Positions 53,151 through 64,000 of a DNA stretch of 64,000 nucleotides are shown here, piece by piece (the first letter of the stretch is position 1; the number at the start of each line of letters is the position of its first letter). The stretch is from NCBI RefSeq assembly GCF_040954645.1, contig NC_092805.1, positions 20,424,741 to 20,488,740 of the forward strand. The letters are read 5' to 3'. This DNA is from Diabrotica undecimpunctata (Eukaryota; Arthropoda; Insecta; Coleoptera; Chrysomelidae). Made by a program: the position numbers and the translations under genes. The notes below the pieces were generated by a model. It made no database searches. It saw nothing but the letters and a program-made list of their open reading frames with translations, and was not told the DNA's origin.

Positions 53151-54903
53151 GTTTCAGCACTCAAAAACTCTTGTAGAAAAGTTTTAAACTGGTGATCTAT
53201 GAAGCGTTTATCTTGATTTATGGTAAACATTTCATCGAGATTTCCAAAATTGAATTTTAATATCTTATATGTGGTAATTAAGTCTCCACATTGTCGGCGA
53301 AGTTCAAAAGAAGTTAAGTTAGCCATACTAAGTCTTTCTGCATAAGAAGGTCTTCTCGGTCCCAAAGGAATTCGAGTGGCTTTTCTTTGAACGTTTTCCA
53401 ACAAAGTTTTGTCTCGAACCAAATCAGGATACCACGTTGGTCTAGCTTATTCAAAAATGGGTCTTATGTAAAGAGTGTAGAGTTTATAGAATGACTGCTT
53501 TGAAACTCTCGAAAAACACCTCAGACTAAGATATACCCTTGAGTTCGCACGTTGACAAATAGAAGTAATATAGTCGGACCGGTATAGGTTAGGTTATACG
53601 AGAACACAGAATCTAATGGTTACCCTTTAACAAAGTACGGCACAAGTGGGTTATTTTTACCAATTCGAAGCACTACACATTTATTCGCATTTAAGGGTAG
53701 TAGCCACTGGGAACACCAAGTTAAAATAGAGGCCAAGTTAAAATAGAGCCAATAGAACGATATTTTACTTGAAAGATAATAAGGAACATCGCTGGTATAA
53801 ACCTTAAAAAGTAGAGGACCAAGGACAGGGCCCTGAGGCACTCCACTTTCCACTGACCTGTCTTGTGAGAAAGATTCACCAACTCTAACTTTGTAATGTC
53901 GTTCTATCAGGTAATCATCTATACAACGAAGTAAAGTACCGAGAACTCCGAAATGTGCTAGCTTATGTAGAAGTCTGCGAATTAGGGGGTAAGGAATTCT
54001 AAATTAAAGAAGTTTGTATCTAACGGAAGATGGTATTTGTAGAAATTATGTTGTGGACGGTATCGAGAAATGCAGTTCCCATTAAAGAGGGGTTGTTTAA
54101 GTCTGCAAAAAATAAATGCCAGATTTGAGAGAGTTCAGTGTCAACTTCAGAAAAGTTGGTAGTAGCATATGTTACAATATTATTTTTGCGGGATAGTATT
54201 TTAATTGAAGTGGATGTGAGCCATTATAACTGCATGAACTGACTTTCCCATAGAAGAACTGACTTCGAGAGATGAATTCAGCTGTTTGTCGTTAATAAGC
54301 ACTAGATCTAAAGTAGAAGGTTGGTTATTAATTCTAAATCTAGTAGATTCTGTGATGAGCTGTATTAGGTTTAAATTTACTACAAAGCTTTTAAACAAAT
54401 TATGAGCGTTTTCCGCGTCGGATAATGAAGTTATTAGCCAGGTGATCTCTGAGAAATATAAATCTCCAGTAATAATATTATCAAGAGATGATAGTTCTTT
54501 AAGTTTTGTAAAGAAAACATTATCATGTGCAAGTATTGTAACGGGTAGACGATATATACATACTAAATTAAGGCAAAAAGGATTTTTAGTAACAGATAAG
54601 TGAATTGAGTCTATTTCAGGAATATCTAATAGCTTAATGTTAATTTTGAAAGTTGTGGTAATAATAATAAATTCATACACTGCCACCCACACGATTTTCT
54701 CTGTCTTTACGATATATTATATATCCATTTATATTAATAGAGGAGTCAGGAATTGAGAGTTTAAGCCAAGATTCGGCAATGCAAATAATGTCCGGTTTAA
54801 GAAGTTGCACTGTGCATACAAATTCGTCAATCGAAAGTGAATCTAAATTAGTATATAGAAATAGCCAGTCATTAAGGGTTAATCGAAATAATTCAAATTT
54901 CAA
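53151..54903 (-). mobile_element. CR1/Jockey-like LINE ORF2
   Basis: The 5' end lies to the right. Endonuclease: 54903-54673 (WLFLYTNLDSLSIDEFVCTVQLLKPDIICIAESWL, YRKDRENRVGGSV) and 54692-54201 (LNLVCIYRLP, NIITGDLYFSEITW, RFRINNQPSTLDLVLIND). RT: about 54000-53620 (VESGVPQGPVLGPLLFKVYTSDV; the palm is partly deleted). C-terminus: 53422-53160 (LLENVQRKATRIPLGPRRPSYAERL, NLDEMFTINQDKR). The far end fuses in frame with the R4-type LINE near 53150, which is a junction of two elements, not one protein. Confidence 0.75.
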
Positions 54904-55734
54904 ACAAAATATACACTTTTAATTTTCTCGAAATTTTCAGCGAATACATACATCCCAGTGGAAATTTTTCTCACGAACCGTTAGATGTAGCAAAATTCAG
55001 AGTATGGCAGAAGAACGAGCGGCCAATTTGATGTAGGAAATGTCCCTTCGCTTGACTCTCGGACCAAAATTGACGCCAATATAGCCGATTAACGAAATTT
55101 GATAAAAATCCAATGGTCTACAGTTTTTTCGATTTTCCGGCAAAACGGTATATAATTTCTGGCCGCGTGTTTAGATTTTTTTAATCAGCAAGTCACCCTT
55201 AATCGAAATAATTCAAATTTTAAACGAAATATACACTTTTAATTTTCACGAAATTTTCAGCAAATACAGACATTCAAGTGGAAATTTTTCTCACGAACCG
55301 TTAGATGTAGGAAAATTCTGAGTATGTCAGAATAAAGGGCGGCCAATTTTATGTAGGAAATGTCCATTCGCTTGACTCTCGGACCAAAACTGACGCCAAT
55401 ATACCCGATTAACCAAATTTGATAAAAATCCAAGGGTACCCCCTTGGAAAATTTTTTCCAAATTTTCCAACAAAAAAATTTTGTTTAATGTTTTGGTACA
55501 TGCACTTCGTCCAGCTTATTCCAAACATGTGTTTTTTTCTGATTCTTTAACTCCAGTTTGCCGGAAAAGATAAAAAATCGAATTAAAAAATCTACAGTTT
55601 TTTCGATTTTTCGGCAAAACGCTGCAAAATTTTTGGCCACATGTTTAGATTTTTTAAACAGCAAGTCACCCTTAATCGAAATAATTCAAACTTTAACCGA
55701 AATATTCACTTTTAATTTTCACGAAATTTTCAGC

Positions 55735-57740
55735 AAATACAGACATCCAAGTGGAAATTTTTCTCACGAATCGTTAGAGTTAGGAAAATTCTGAGTATGG
55801 CAGAATAAAGGGCGGCCAATTTTATGTAAGAAATGTTTATTCACTTAACTCTCGGAGAAAAATTGACGCCAATATAGCCGATTAACCAAATTTGATAAAA
55901 ATCCAAGGGTACCCCTTGGCAATTTTTTTCCAAATTATCCAAAAAAAAAATTTTGTTTAATGTTTTGGTACATGCACTTGGTCCATCTTATTGCAAACAT
56001 GTGTTTTTTTTCTGATCCCTTAACCCCAGTTTGCCGGAAAAGAGGAAAAATCGAATTAAAAAATCTAGTTTTTTCGATTTTCCGGCAAAACGGTGCAAAA
56101 TTTTTGGCCACATGTTTAGATTTTTTTAATCAGCAAGTAACCCTTAATCGAAATAATTCAAATTTCAAACAAAATATACTCTTTTAATTTTCTCGAAATT
56201 TTCAGCGAATACATACATCCAAGTTGCAATTTTTCTCACGAACAATTAGATGTAACAAAATTCTGAGTATGGCAGAAGAACGAGCGGCCAATTTTATGTA
56301 GGATATGTGTTTTCGCTTGACTCTCGGACTAAAATTGATACCAATATAGCCGAATAACGAAATTTGATAAAAATCCAATGATCTACAGTTTTTTCGATTT
56401 TCCGGCAAAACGGTGCATAATTTCTGGCCACGTGTTTAGATTTTTTAATCAGCAAGTCACCCTTAATCGAAATAATTCAAATTTCAAACAAAATATACAC
56501 TTTTAATTTTCTCGAAATTTTCAACGAATACATACATCCAAGTGGAAATTTTTCCCACGAACAGTTAGATGTAGGAAAATTCTGAGTATGGCAAAAGAAC
56601 GAGCGGACAATTTTATGTAGGAAATGTACAATCGCTTGACTCTCGGATAAAAATTGACGCCAATATAGCCGATTAACCAAATTTGATAAAAATCCAAGGG
56701 TACCCCCTTGGAAAATTTTTTCCAAATTTTCCAAAAAAAAATTTTGTTTAATGTTTTGGTACATGCACTTGGTGCAGCTTATTCCAAACATGTGTTTTTT
56801 TCTGATCCCTTAACCCCAGCTTGCCGGAAAAGAGGAAAAATCGCAATTTGATAAAAATCCAATGGTCTACAGTTTTTTCGATTTTTCGGCAAAACGGTGC
56901 ATAATTTCTAGCCACATGTTAATTTCTTTTTATACATCCAATCCAGCGAATACATACATCCAAGTGGAAATTTTTCTCACTAACAGTAAGATGTAGAAAA
57001 ATTCTGAGTATGGCAGAATAAAGGGCGGCCAATTTTATGTAGGAAATGTGTATTCGCTTGACTCTCGGAACAAAATTGACGCCAATATAGCCGATTAACG
57101 AAATTTGATAAAAATCCAATGGTCTACAGTTTTTTCGATTTTCCGGCAAAACGGTGCATAATTTCTGGCAACGTGTTTAGATTTTTTAATCAGCAAGTCA
57201 CCCTTAATCGAAATAATTCAAACTTTAAACGAAATATTCACTTTTAATTTTCGAGAAATTTTCAGCAAATACAGACATCCAAGGGGAAATTTTTCTCACG
57301 AACCGTTAGAGGTAGGAAAATTCTGAGTATGGCAGAATAAAGGGCGGCCAATTTTATGTAGGAAATGTTTATTCGCTTGACTGTTGGAGAAAAATTGACG
57401 CCAATATAGCCGATTAACCAAATTTGATAAAAATCCAAGGGTACCCCCTTGGAAAAATTTTTCCAAATTTTCCAAAAAAAAAATTTTGTTTAATGTTTTG
57501 GTACATGCACTTGGTCCAGCTTATTTCAAACATGTGTTTTTTTCTGATCCCTTAACCCCAGCTTGCCGGAAAAGAGGAAAAATCGAATTAAAATATCTAC
57601 AGTTTTCTCGATTTTCCGGCAAAATGGTGCATAATTTTTAGCCACATGTTTAGATTTTTTTAATCAGCAAGTAACCCTTAATCGAAATAATTCAAATTTC
57701 AAACAAAATACTCACTTTTAATTTTCACGAAAATTTCCGG
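55735..57740. repeat. 2006-bp higher-order repeat, copy 1
   Basis: This block and the next copy match base for base wherever I compared them, including homopolymer lengths (for example the 10-A run at about 55941 and 57947). It consists of five monomers of about 472, 317, 422, 322 and 473 bp. Confidence 0.9.
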
Positions 57741-59746
57741 AAATACAGACATCCAAGTGGAAATTTTTCTCACGAATCGTTAGAGTTAGGAAAATTCTGA
57801 GTATGGCAGAATAAAGGGCGGCCAATTTTATGTAAGAAATGTTTATTCACTTAACTCTCGGAGAAAAATTGACGCCAATATAGCCGATTAACCAAATTTG
57901 ATAAAAATCCAAGGGTACCCCTTGGCAATTTTTTTCCAAATTATCCAAAAAAAAAATTTTGTTTAATGTTTTGGTACATGCACTTGGTCCATCTTATTGC
58001 AAACATGTGTTTTTTTTCTGATCCCTTAACCCCAGTTTGCCGGAAAAGAGGAAAAATCGAATTAAAAAATCTAGTTTTTTCGATTTTCCGGCAAAACGGT
58101 GCAAAATTTTTGGCCACATGTTTAGATTTTTTTAATCAGCAAGTAACCCTTAATCGAAATAATTCAAATTTCAAACAAAATATACTCTTTTAATTTTCTC
58201 GAAATTTTCAGCGAATACATACATCCAAGTTGCAATTTTTCTCACGAACAATTAGATGTAACAAAATTCTGAGTATGGCAGAAGAACGAGCGGCCAATTT
58301 TATGTAGGATATGTGTTTTCGCTTGACTCTCGGACTAAAATTGATACCAATATAGCCGAATAACGAAATTTGATAAAAATCCAATGATCTACAGTTTTTT
58401 CGATTTTCCGGCAAAACGGTGCATAATTTCTGGCCACGTGTTTAGATTTTTTAATCAGCAAGTCACCCTTAATCGAAATAATTCAAATTTCAAACAAAAT
58501 ATACACTTTTAATTTTCTCGAAATTTTCAACGAATACATACATCCAAGTGGAAATTTTTCCCACGAACAGTTAGATGTAGGAAAATTCTGAGTATGGCAA
58601 AAGAACGAGCGGACAATTTTATGTAGGAAATGTACAATCGCTTGACTCTCGGATAAAAATTGACGCCAATATAGCCGATTAACCAAATTTGATAAAAATC
58701 CAAGGGTACCCCCTTGGAAAATTTTTTCCAAATTTTCCAAAAAAAAATTTTGTTTAATGTTTTGGTACATGCACTTGGTGCAGCTTATTCCAAACATGTG
58801 TTTTTTTCTGATCCCTTAACCCCAGCTTGCCGGAAAAGAGGAAAAATCGCAATTTGATAAAAATCCAATGGTCTACAGTTTTTTCGATTTTTCGGCAAAA
58901 CGGTGCATAATTTCTAGCCACATGTTAATTTCTTTTTATACATCCAATCCAGCGAATACATACATCCAAGTGGAAATTTTTCTCACTAACAGTAAGATGT
59001 AGAAAAATTCTGAGTATGGCAGAATAAAGGGCGGCCAATTTTATGTAGGAAATGTGTATTCGCTTGACTCTCGGAACAAAATTGACGCCAATATAGCCGA
59101 TTAACGAAATTTGATAAAAATCCAATGGTCTACAGTTTTTTCGATTTTCCGGCAAAACGGTGCATAATTTCTGGCAACGTGTTTAGATTTTTTAATCAGC
59201 AAGTCACCCTTAATCGAAATAATTCAAACTTTAAACGAAATATTCACTTTTAATTTTCGAGAAATTTTCAGCAAATACAGACATCCAAGGGGAAATTTTT
59301 CTCACGAACCGTTAGAGGTAGGAAAATTCTGAGTATGGCAGAATAAAGGGCGGCCAATTTTATGTAGGAAATGTTTATTCGCTTGACTGTTGGAGAAAAA
59401 TTGACGCCAATATAGCCGATTAACCAAATTTGATAAAAATCCAAGGGTACCCCCTTGGAAAAATTTTTCCAAATTTTCCAAAAAAAAAATTTTGTTTAAT
59501 GTTTTGGTACATGCACTTGGTCCAGCTTATTTCAAACATGTGTTTTTTTCTGATCCCTTAACCCCAGCTTGCCGGAAAAGAGGAAAAATCGAATTAAAAT
59601 ATCTACAGTTTTCTCGATTTTCCGGCAAAATGGTGCATAATTTTTAGCCACATGTTTAGATTTTTTTAATCAGCAAGTAACCCTTAATCGAAATAATTCA
59701 AATTTCAAACAAAATACTCACTTTTAATTTTCACGAAAATTTCCGG
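57741..59746. repeat. 2006-bp higher-order repeat, copy 2
   Basis: Tandem copy of 55735-57740 at offset 2006. Beyond 59746 the match continues only about 35 bp, then falls to ordinary monomer similarity. Confidence 0.9.
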
Positions 59747-61102
59747 AAATACAGACATCCAAGTGGAAATTTTTCTCACGAACCATTAGATGTAGGAAAA
59801 TTCTGAGTATGGCAGAATAAAGGGCCAATTTTATGTAGGGATTGTGTATCCGCTTGACTCTCAGGCCAAAATTGACGCCAATATAGCCGATTAACAAAAT
59901 TTGATAAAAATCCAAGGGTGCCCCCTTGGAAAATTTTTTCCAAATTTTCCAAAAAAAAATTTTGTTTAATGTTTTGGTACATGCACTTGGTCCAGCTTAT
60001 TTCAAACATGTGTTTTTTTCTGATCCCTTAACACCAGTTTGCCGAAAAAGAGGAAAAATCGAATTAAAAAATCTACAGTTTTTTCGTTTTTTCGGCAAAA
60101 CGGTGCATAATTTTTAGCCACGTGTTTAGATTTTTTTAATTAGCAAGTTACTCTTAATCGAAATAATTCAAATTTCAAACAAAATATACACTTTTAATTT
60201 TCTCGAAATTTTCAGCGAATACATACATCCAAGTGGAAATTTTTCTCACGAACAGTTAGATGTAGGAAAATTCTGAGTATGGCAGAAGAACGAGCGGCCA
60301 ATTTTATGTAGGAAATGTCCATTCGATTGACTCTCGGATAAAAATTGACGCCAACATAGCCGATTAACGATATTTGATAAAAATCCAATGGTCTACAGTT
60401 TTTTCGATTTTTCGGCAAAACGGTGCATAATTTCTAGCCACATGTTAATTTCTTTTTAAACAGCAAGTTACCCTTAATCGAAATAATTCAAATTTTAAAC
60501 AAAATATTCACTTTTAATTTTCACGAAATTTTCAGCAAATACAGACATCCAAGTGGAAATTTTTCTCACGAACCGTTAGATGTAGGAAAATTCTGACTAT
60601 GGCAGAAGAACGAGCGGACAATTTTATGTAGGAAATGTGTATTCGCTTGACTCTCGGACCAAAATTGACGCCAATATAGCCGATTAACCAAATTTGATAA
60701 AAATCGAAGGGTAAAAAATGTTTTCCAAATTTTTCAAAAATAAAATTTTGTTTAATGTTTTGGTACATGCACTTGGTCCAGCTTATTTCAAACATGTGTT
60801 TTTTCTGATCTCTTAACCCCAGTTTGTCGGAAAAGAGGAAAAATTGAATTAAAAAATCTACAGTTTTTTCGATTTTTCGGCAAAACGGTGCATAATTTTT
60901 AGCCACACGTTTAGATTTTTTTAATTAGCAAGTCACCCTTAATCGAAATAATTCAAATTTCAAACAAAATATACACTTTTAATTTTCTCGAAATTTTCAG
61001 CGAATACATACATTCAAGTGGAAATTTTTCTCACGAACAGTTAGATGTAGGAAAATTCTGAGTATGGCAGAAGAACGAGCGGCCAATTTTATGTAGGAAA
61101 CT

Positions 61103-61674
61103 AGTAGGTTCTGTGATAGCTGTATTAGGTTTAAATTTACTACAAAGCTTTTAAACAAATTATGAGCGTTTTCCGCGTCGGATAATGAAGTTATTAGCCA
61201 GGTGATCTCTGAGAAATATAAATCTCCAGTAATGATAAGATTATCAAGAGATGATAGTTCTTTAAGTTTTGTAAAGAAAACATTATCGTGTGCAAGTATT
61301 GTAACAGGTAGACGATATATACATACTAAATTAAGGCAAAAAGGATTTTTAGTAACAGATAAGTGAATTGAGTCTATTTCAGGAATATCTAATAGCTTAA
61401 TGTTAATTTTGTAAGTTGTGGTAATAATAATTAATAAATAAATTCATACACTGCCACCCACACGATTTTCTCTGTCTTTACGATATATTATATATCCATT
61501 TATATTAATAGAGGAGTCAGGAATTGAGAGTTTAAGCCAAGATTCGGCAATGCAAATAATGTCCGGTTTAAGAAGTTGCACTGTGCATACAAATTCGTCA
61601 ATCGAAAGTGAATCTAAATTAGTATATAGAAATAGCCAGTCATTAAGGGTTAATCGAAATAATTCAAATTTCAA
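61103..61674 (-). mobile_element. Second copy of the LINE endonuclease fragment
   Basis: The sequence repeats 54345-54903 with few changes; the 76-codon frame 61674-61444 is identical in protein to that at 54903-54673. It abuts the satellite abruptly at about 61100, the expected trace of a tandem duplication of the LINE-plus-monomer region. Confidence 0.85.
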
Positions 61675-61990
61675 ACAAAATATACACTTTTAATTTTCTC
61701 GAAATTTTCAGCGAATACATACATCCCAGTGGAAATTTTTTTCACGAACCGTTAGATGTAGCAAAATTCAGAGTATGGCAGAAGAACGAGCGGCCAATTT
61801 GATGTAGGAAATGTCCCTTCGCTTGACTCTCGGACCAAAATTGACGCCAATATAGCCGATTAACGAAATTTGATAAAAATCCAATGGTCTACAGTTTTTT
61901 CGATTTTCCGGCAAAATGGTGCATAATTTTTTGCCACATGTTTAGATTTTTTTAATCAGCAAGTCATCCTTAATCGAAATAATTAAAATA
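61660..61990. repeat. Terminal satellite monomer next to ORF1
   Basis: Nearly identical to the first monomer of the array at 54890-55160 (same GTAGCAAAATTCAGAG and GGCCAATTTGATG variants), so it shares a recent origin with it. It sits between ORF1 and the duplicated endonuclease piece. Confidence 0.8.
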
Positions 61991-61999
61991 ATTAATTAA

Positions 62000-62560
62000 T
62001 AATTCGTTAATTATTGAGAATTTTTCCGTGGCTTTGTTCTCCAGAAGTTTTGCTTTATTTATCAGAATATCTTTAACGTGGTATTCCGAACCCATTACAA
62101 CCTTTATCATTCGGGGAAATCGTGGATTCGCCTTGCCGACTCTTTAAAAGTCATTTGCTTTTCCTGGCAGAAAACAGTTTCCAAAACAAGCTTAACCTTA
62201 TTTGTGTCGTCATCTTTTCTGCGTTGTGCATCGCCAAAGGAAGATTCTGTTACGTTTCTAATTCAAATATTTTAAGCACGTGTTATGCGATCTACAGCTT
62301 CGTTAGCAATAGTATCCGTGAATTCGGTAGACTTAAATAAATCAATCTGGCTGAGCTTATTGTTTAACTCAGTTATTTTATTATCAAAATCATCAATTTT
62401 CGTACGAATTTCCGTTTTAAAGTCTAGGAGAAAATCTTTTCCGAAATATTAGAGATATTTGAGCTACAAGAGTTACAAAGAATACTCAATCCACGAATTT
62501 TCTGTCGGGTGTCGCGATCCTCTGAAGAAAGGTCGGTGCATGTAATGTGTATTGTGCAAT
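62000..62560 (-). mobile_element. CR1/Jockey-like LINE ORF1 remnant
   Basis: The minus strand reads RQKIRGLSILCNSCSSNISNISEKIF, a coiled-coil-like stretch (KTEIRTKIDDFDNKITELNNKLSQIDLFKS), then RRIHDFPRMIKVVMGSEYHVKDILINKAKLLENK, the C-terminal RNA-binding block found in ORF1 proteins of CR1/Jockey-like LINEs (R.PR.lkvvl.s...v..il..k). Frame breaks and stops. It is 5' of the endonuclease in the same strand, so ORF1, repeats and ORF2 are parts of one element. Confidence 0.6.
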
Positions 62561-62747
62561 AGGTTTACGAAAGTACTGTGATTTTTAAGCTTATAAACAT
62601 TTAAAATCACTCAGATGCATCAACATATAGGAAGTTAATTTTTTTATTCAAATTTTTGTCATTTTTACACGAATTTAAACAAAAATACAATGCCCTACGA
62701 CTCTTAGAACCCTAGCTAGCCCTTTTCTATTTCTGGATTTTACAATT
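62561..62747. other. Unassigned sequence between two elements
   Basis: Short AT-rich interval with no recognised structure. Confidence 0.35.
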
Positions 62748-63930
62748 TTACACTAGAGGATCTCGAATAGTGCGCCAAGCTTTTCCCAACAGGTTGAAAA
62801 ATTTGCATTTTGTTACTTGTTTTCCTAAATTTTTGCTCTGCCAATCTGTTAACGAAGCATCCCATAAAGATTTGAGCCCTTTAAACACAGACACATTCAA
62901 AGGCTGTAATATTGCAGAAGTATGTGGCGGTAATTTAAGAATAGTCACATATTCTGCTATAGCCAACGCAATCAGTTCGGGTAAAATTTGCGATAAATGA
63001 CAATCATAAATCAAAAGAGTTTGAATGCAGTTTTACAAAAAAAAAAAAACGTTTTTGGACCATAAAAAAATACTGGGTCAGTCATCCAACCATTTACGGA
63101 TACGTAGTAAGATATCTCTGGATACTCATCTGTACCAAACATATTTCCCCATAATCTTTTGCCCTTGTGGAGTATCATAGGTGACAATATGGATCCGTTG
63201 GCATTAGCACATGCCAAAACTCTTGTTGTTTTCCTGAACCTGTAATTTGCCTTTGTCCTGTTTCTCCGATTCCAGTTACAACCTTAGTACGACTGGGATC
63301 ATAATTCAAAGCCGTTTCATCTGCATTCCATATCCCAGTAGGGTATTGATGCAGTTTCATATTATTCATAATAGTTTCCAGTTGATCAAAGAAACTGTAA
63401 ACAACAAATAAGTTACTTTATTGTTTTACACGTGATGCCTCAATTATCTCAGATTTTTTAATAGAAAGTAGGTTGCGTTTTGAAAAATTCAGAAACCAAT
63501 CTTCACCAGGCTTTGCTTCTTTAAAGGGGTGTTTGCTGAACACCCTCAGATGTTTGCTTAACATATAACTGTACAGTGGTGAGTATGTCTTTTCAAAAAA
63601 GTCCAAACCACCACTTACTCATAGTTTTTATCCAAGAAGCCAAAATGTCTTCATCTTCTTTAGAAAGGGCAGTTTTACTCATAAATCACAAATCACACCT
63701 GTCATAGGTGAATATAGGAAATAGAGTTTAATTTTTTTTTCGGTTTTTCTATCGATTTCGGTACGCTATGCTCCATTGCAGCCTTCTTTAGTGAAGATTT
63801 TCCCGATTTCACATCTCTTATTATCATTTCTACTGCTTCTTGTGAATACCTATTTCCGACATCAAGATTGATAGTATTTTTAATATACTTTCTTGGCATT
63901 TTTGCACTCAAAAAATAAGTTTTAATCAAA
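62748..63930 (-). mobile_element. pogo/Tigger-like transposase relic
   Basis: Minus strand, 5' to 3': a psq-type HTH start at 63899 (MPRKYIK..., RYSQEAVEMIIRDVKSGKSSLKKAAMEHSVPKS), a CENP-B-like segment at 63606-63418 (LSKHLRVFSKHPFKEAKPGEDWFLNFSKRN), first catalytic Asp in GIWNADETALNYDPSRTKVV (63369-63175), PMILHKGKRLWGNM, second in IYDCHLSQI (63014), and LPPHTSAILQPLNVSVFKGLKSLWD, where Asn (codon 62895-62897) replaces the third catalytic Asp (normally LQPLDV). At least three frame breaks. The 5' terminal repeat would lie near or beyond the right window edge. Confidence 0.75.
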
Positions 63931-64000
63931 CGAACCTCGAAACTCTTGGAACCACAATTGCCCCGATATCACCTTTCACAGTTGCACCAAAGAATATAGA

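Larger units (their letters stand above)
54890..61100. repeat. LINE-embedded satellite array (about 318-bp and 471-bp monomers)
   Basis: Copies of GTGGAAATTTTTCTCACGAA occur at about 54958, 55277, 55747, 56219, 56536, 56958, 57280, 57753, 58225, 58542, 58964, 59286, 59758, 60229, 60548 and 61014. Spacing alternates between about 317-322 bp (short), 422 bp and 466-473 bp (long). Long units carry an extra block of about 150 bp with GGGTACCCCCTTGG (near-palindrome), TTTTCCAAATTTTCC and GCCGGAAAAGAGGAAAAATCG. All apparent reading frames here are by-products of the repeat. Confidence 0.92.

Noticed and set aside
55558..60906. Many 60-120-codon frames (MPENRKNCR..., MFGISCTKCMYQNIKQ...) repeated across the array
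   Set aside because: They recur at monomer spacing, on both strands, and shift with the tandem unit; they are by-products of satellite sequence, not a gene family.

Overview
This is a eukaryotic, AT-rich, very repeat-laden stretch of genome, most likely from an insect and probably a beetle with a large genome. That guess rests on canonical GT/AG introns of several kb, an arthropod-style transposon spectrum and two metazoan gene families; it is inference, not a species identification. There are no bacterial signals, no CRISPR, and I saw no tRNA or rRNA.

Only two host genes can be supported. (1) On the minus strand, a complete three-exon coding sequence (13416-12734, 7420-7178, 1999-1696; 409 codons, all phases matching) for an alpha-1,4-glycosyltransferase of the lactosylceramide 4-alpha-galactosyltransferase type: a type II Golgi membrane protein with a DXD motif and the C-terminal Gb3-synthase signature. 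Its two introns (about 5.2 and 5.3 kb) are packed with LINE and Tc1/mariner relics. (2) On the plus strand, two internal exons (41558-41743 and 44660-44825) of a pancreatic-lipase/phospholipase A1-type lipase, carrying the catalytic Asp and His; the exon with the nucleophile Ser and the 3' exons were not found.

Almost everything else is mobile DNA, left to right: the 3' LTR of a Ty3/gypsy-like element (1-540); LINE mosaics (0.6-5.6 kb); mariner relics (5.8-6.8 and 9.6-10.1 kb); LINEs (8-15.4 kb); a Penelope-like GIY-YIG remnant (16.6-17.1 kb); a run of LINEs ending in GAA-type tails (17-29 kb); a giant inverted repeat built from two palindromic elements (30.76-32.44 kb); a Tc1/mariner-like relic (33.75-35.36 kb); piggyBac and nested LINE pieces (37.1-40.1 kb); transposons inside the lipase intron (41.9-44.5 kb) and after it (44.9-47.6 kb); a nested stack in which an RTE-like LINE interrupts an R4/R2-type LINE (48.4-53.15 kb); and a CR1/Jockey-like LINE (53.15-62.56 kb) that contains a 6-kb satellite array between its ORF1 and ORF2. 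A pogo/Tigger-type transposase relic closes the window.

The most interesting items are three hammerhead-ribozyme-like motifs (20808-20847 plus; 26507-26546 minus; 33309-33353 minus), the last with an intact core and 6-bp stem I; the LINE-embedded satellite with a 2006-bp higher-order repeat present as two apparently identical tandem copies; the inverted-repeat superstructure at 30.8-32.4 kb; and two cleanly dated nested LINE insertions with target-site duplications.
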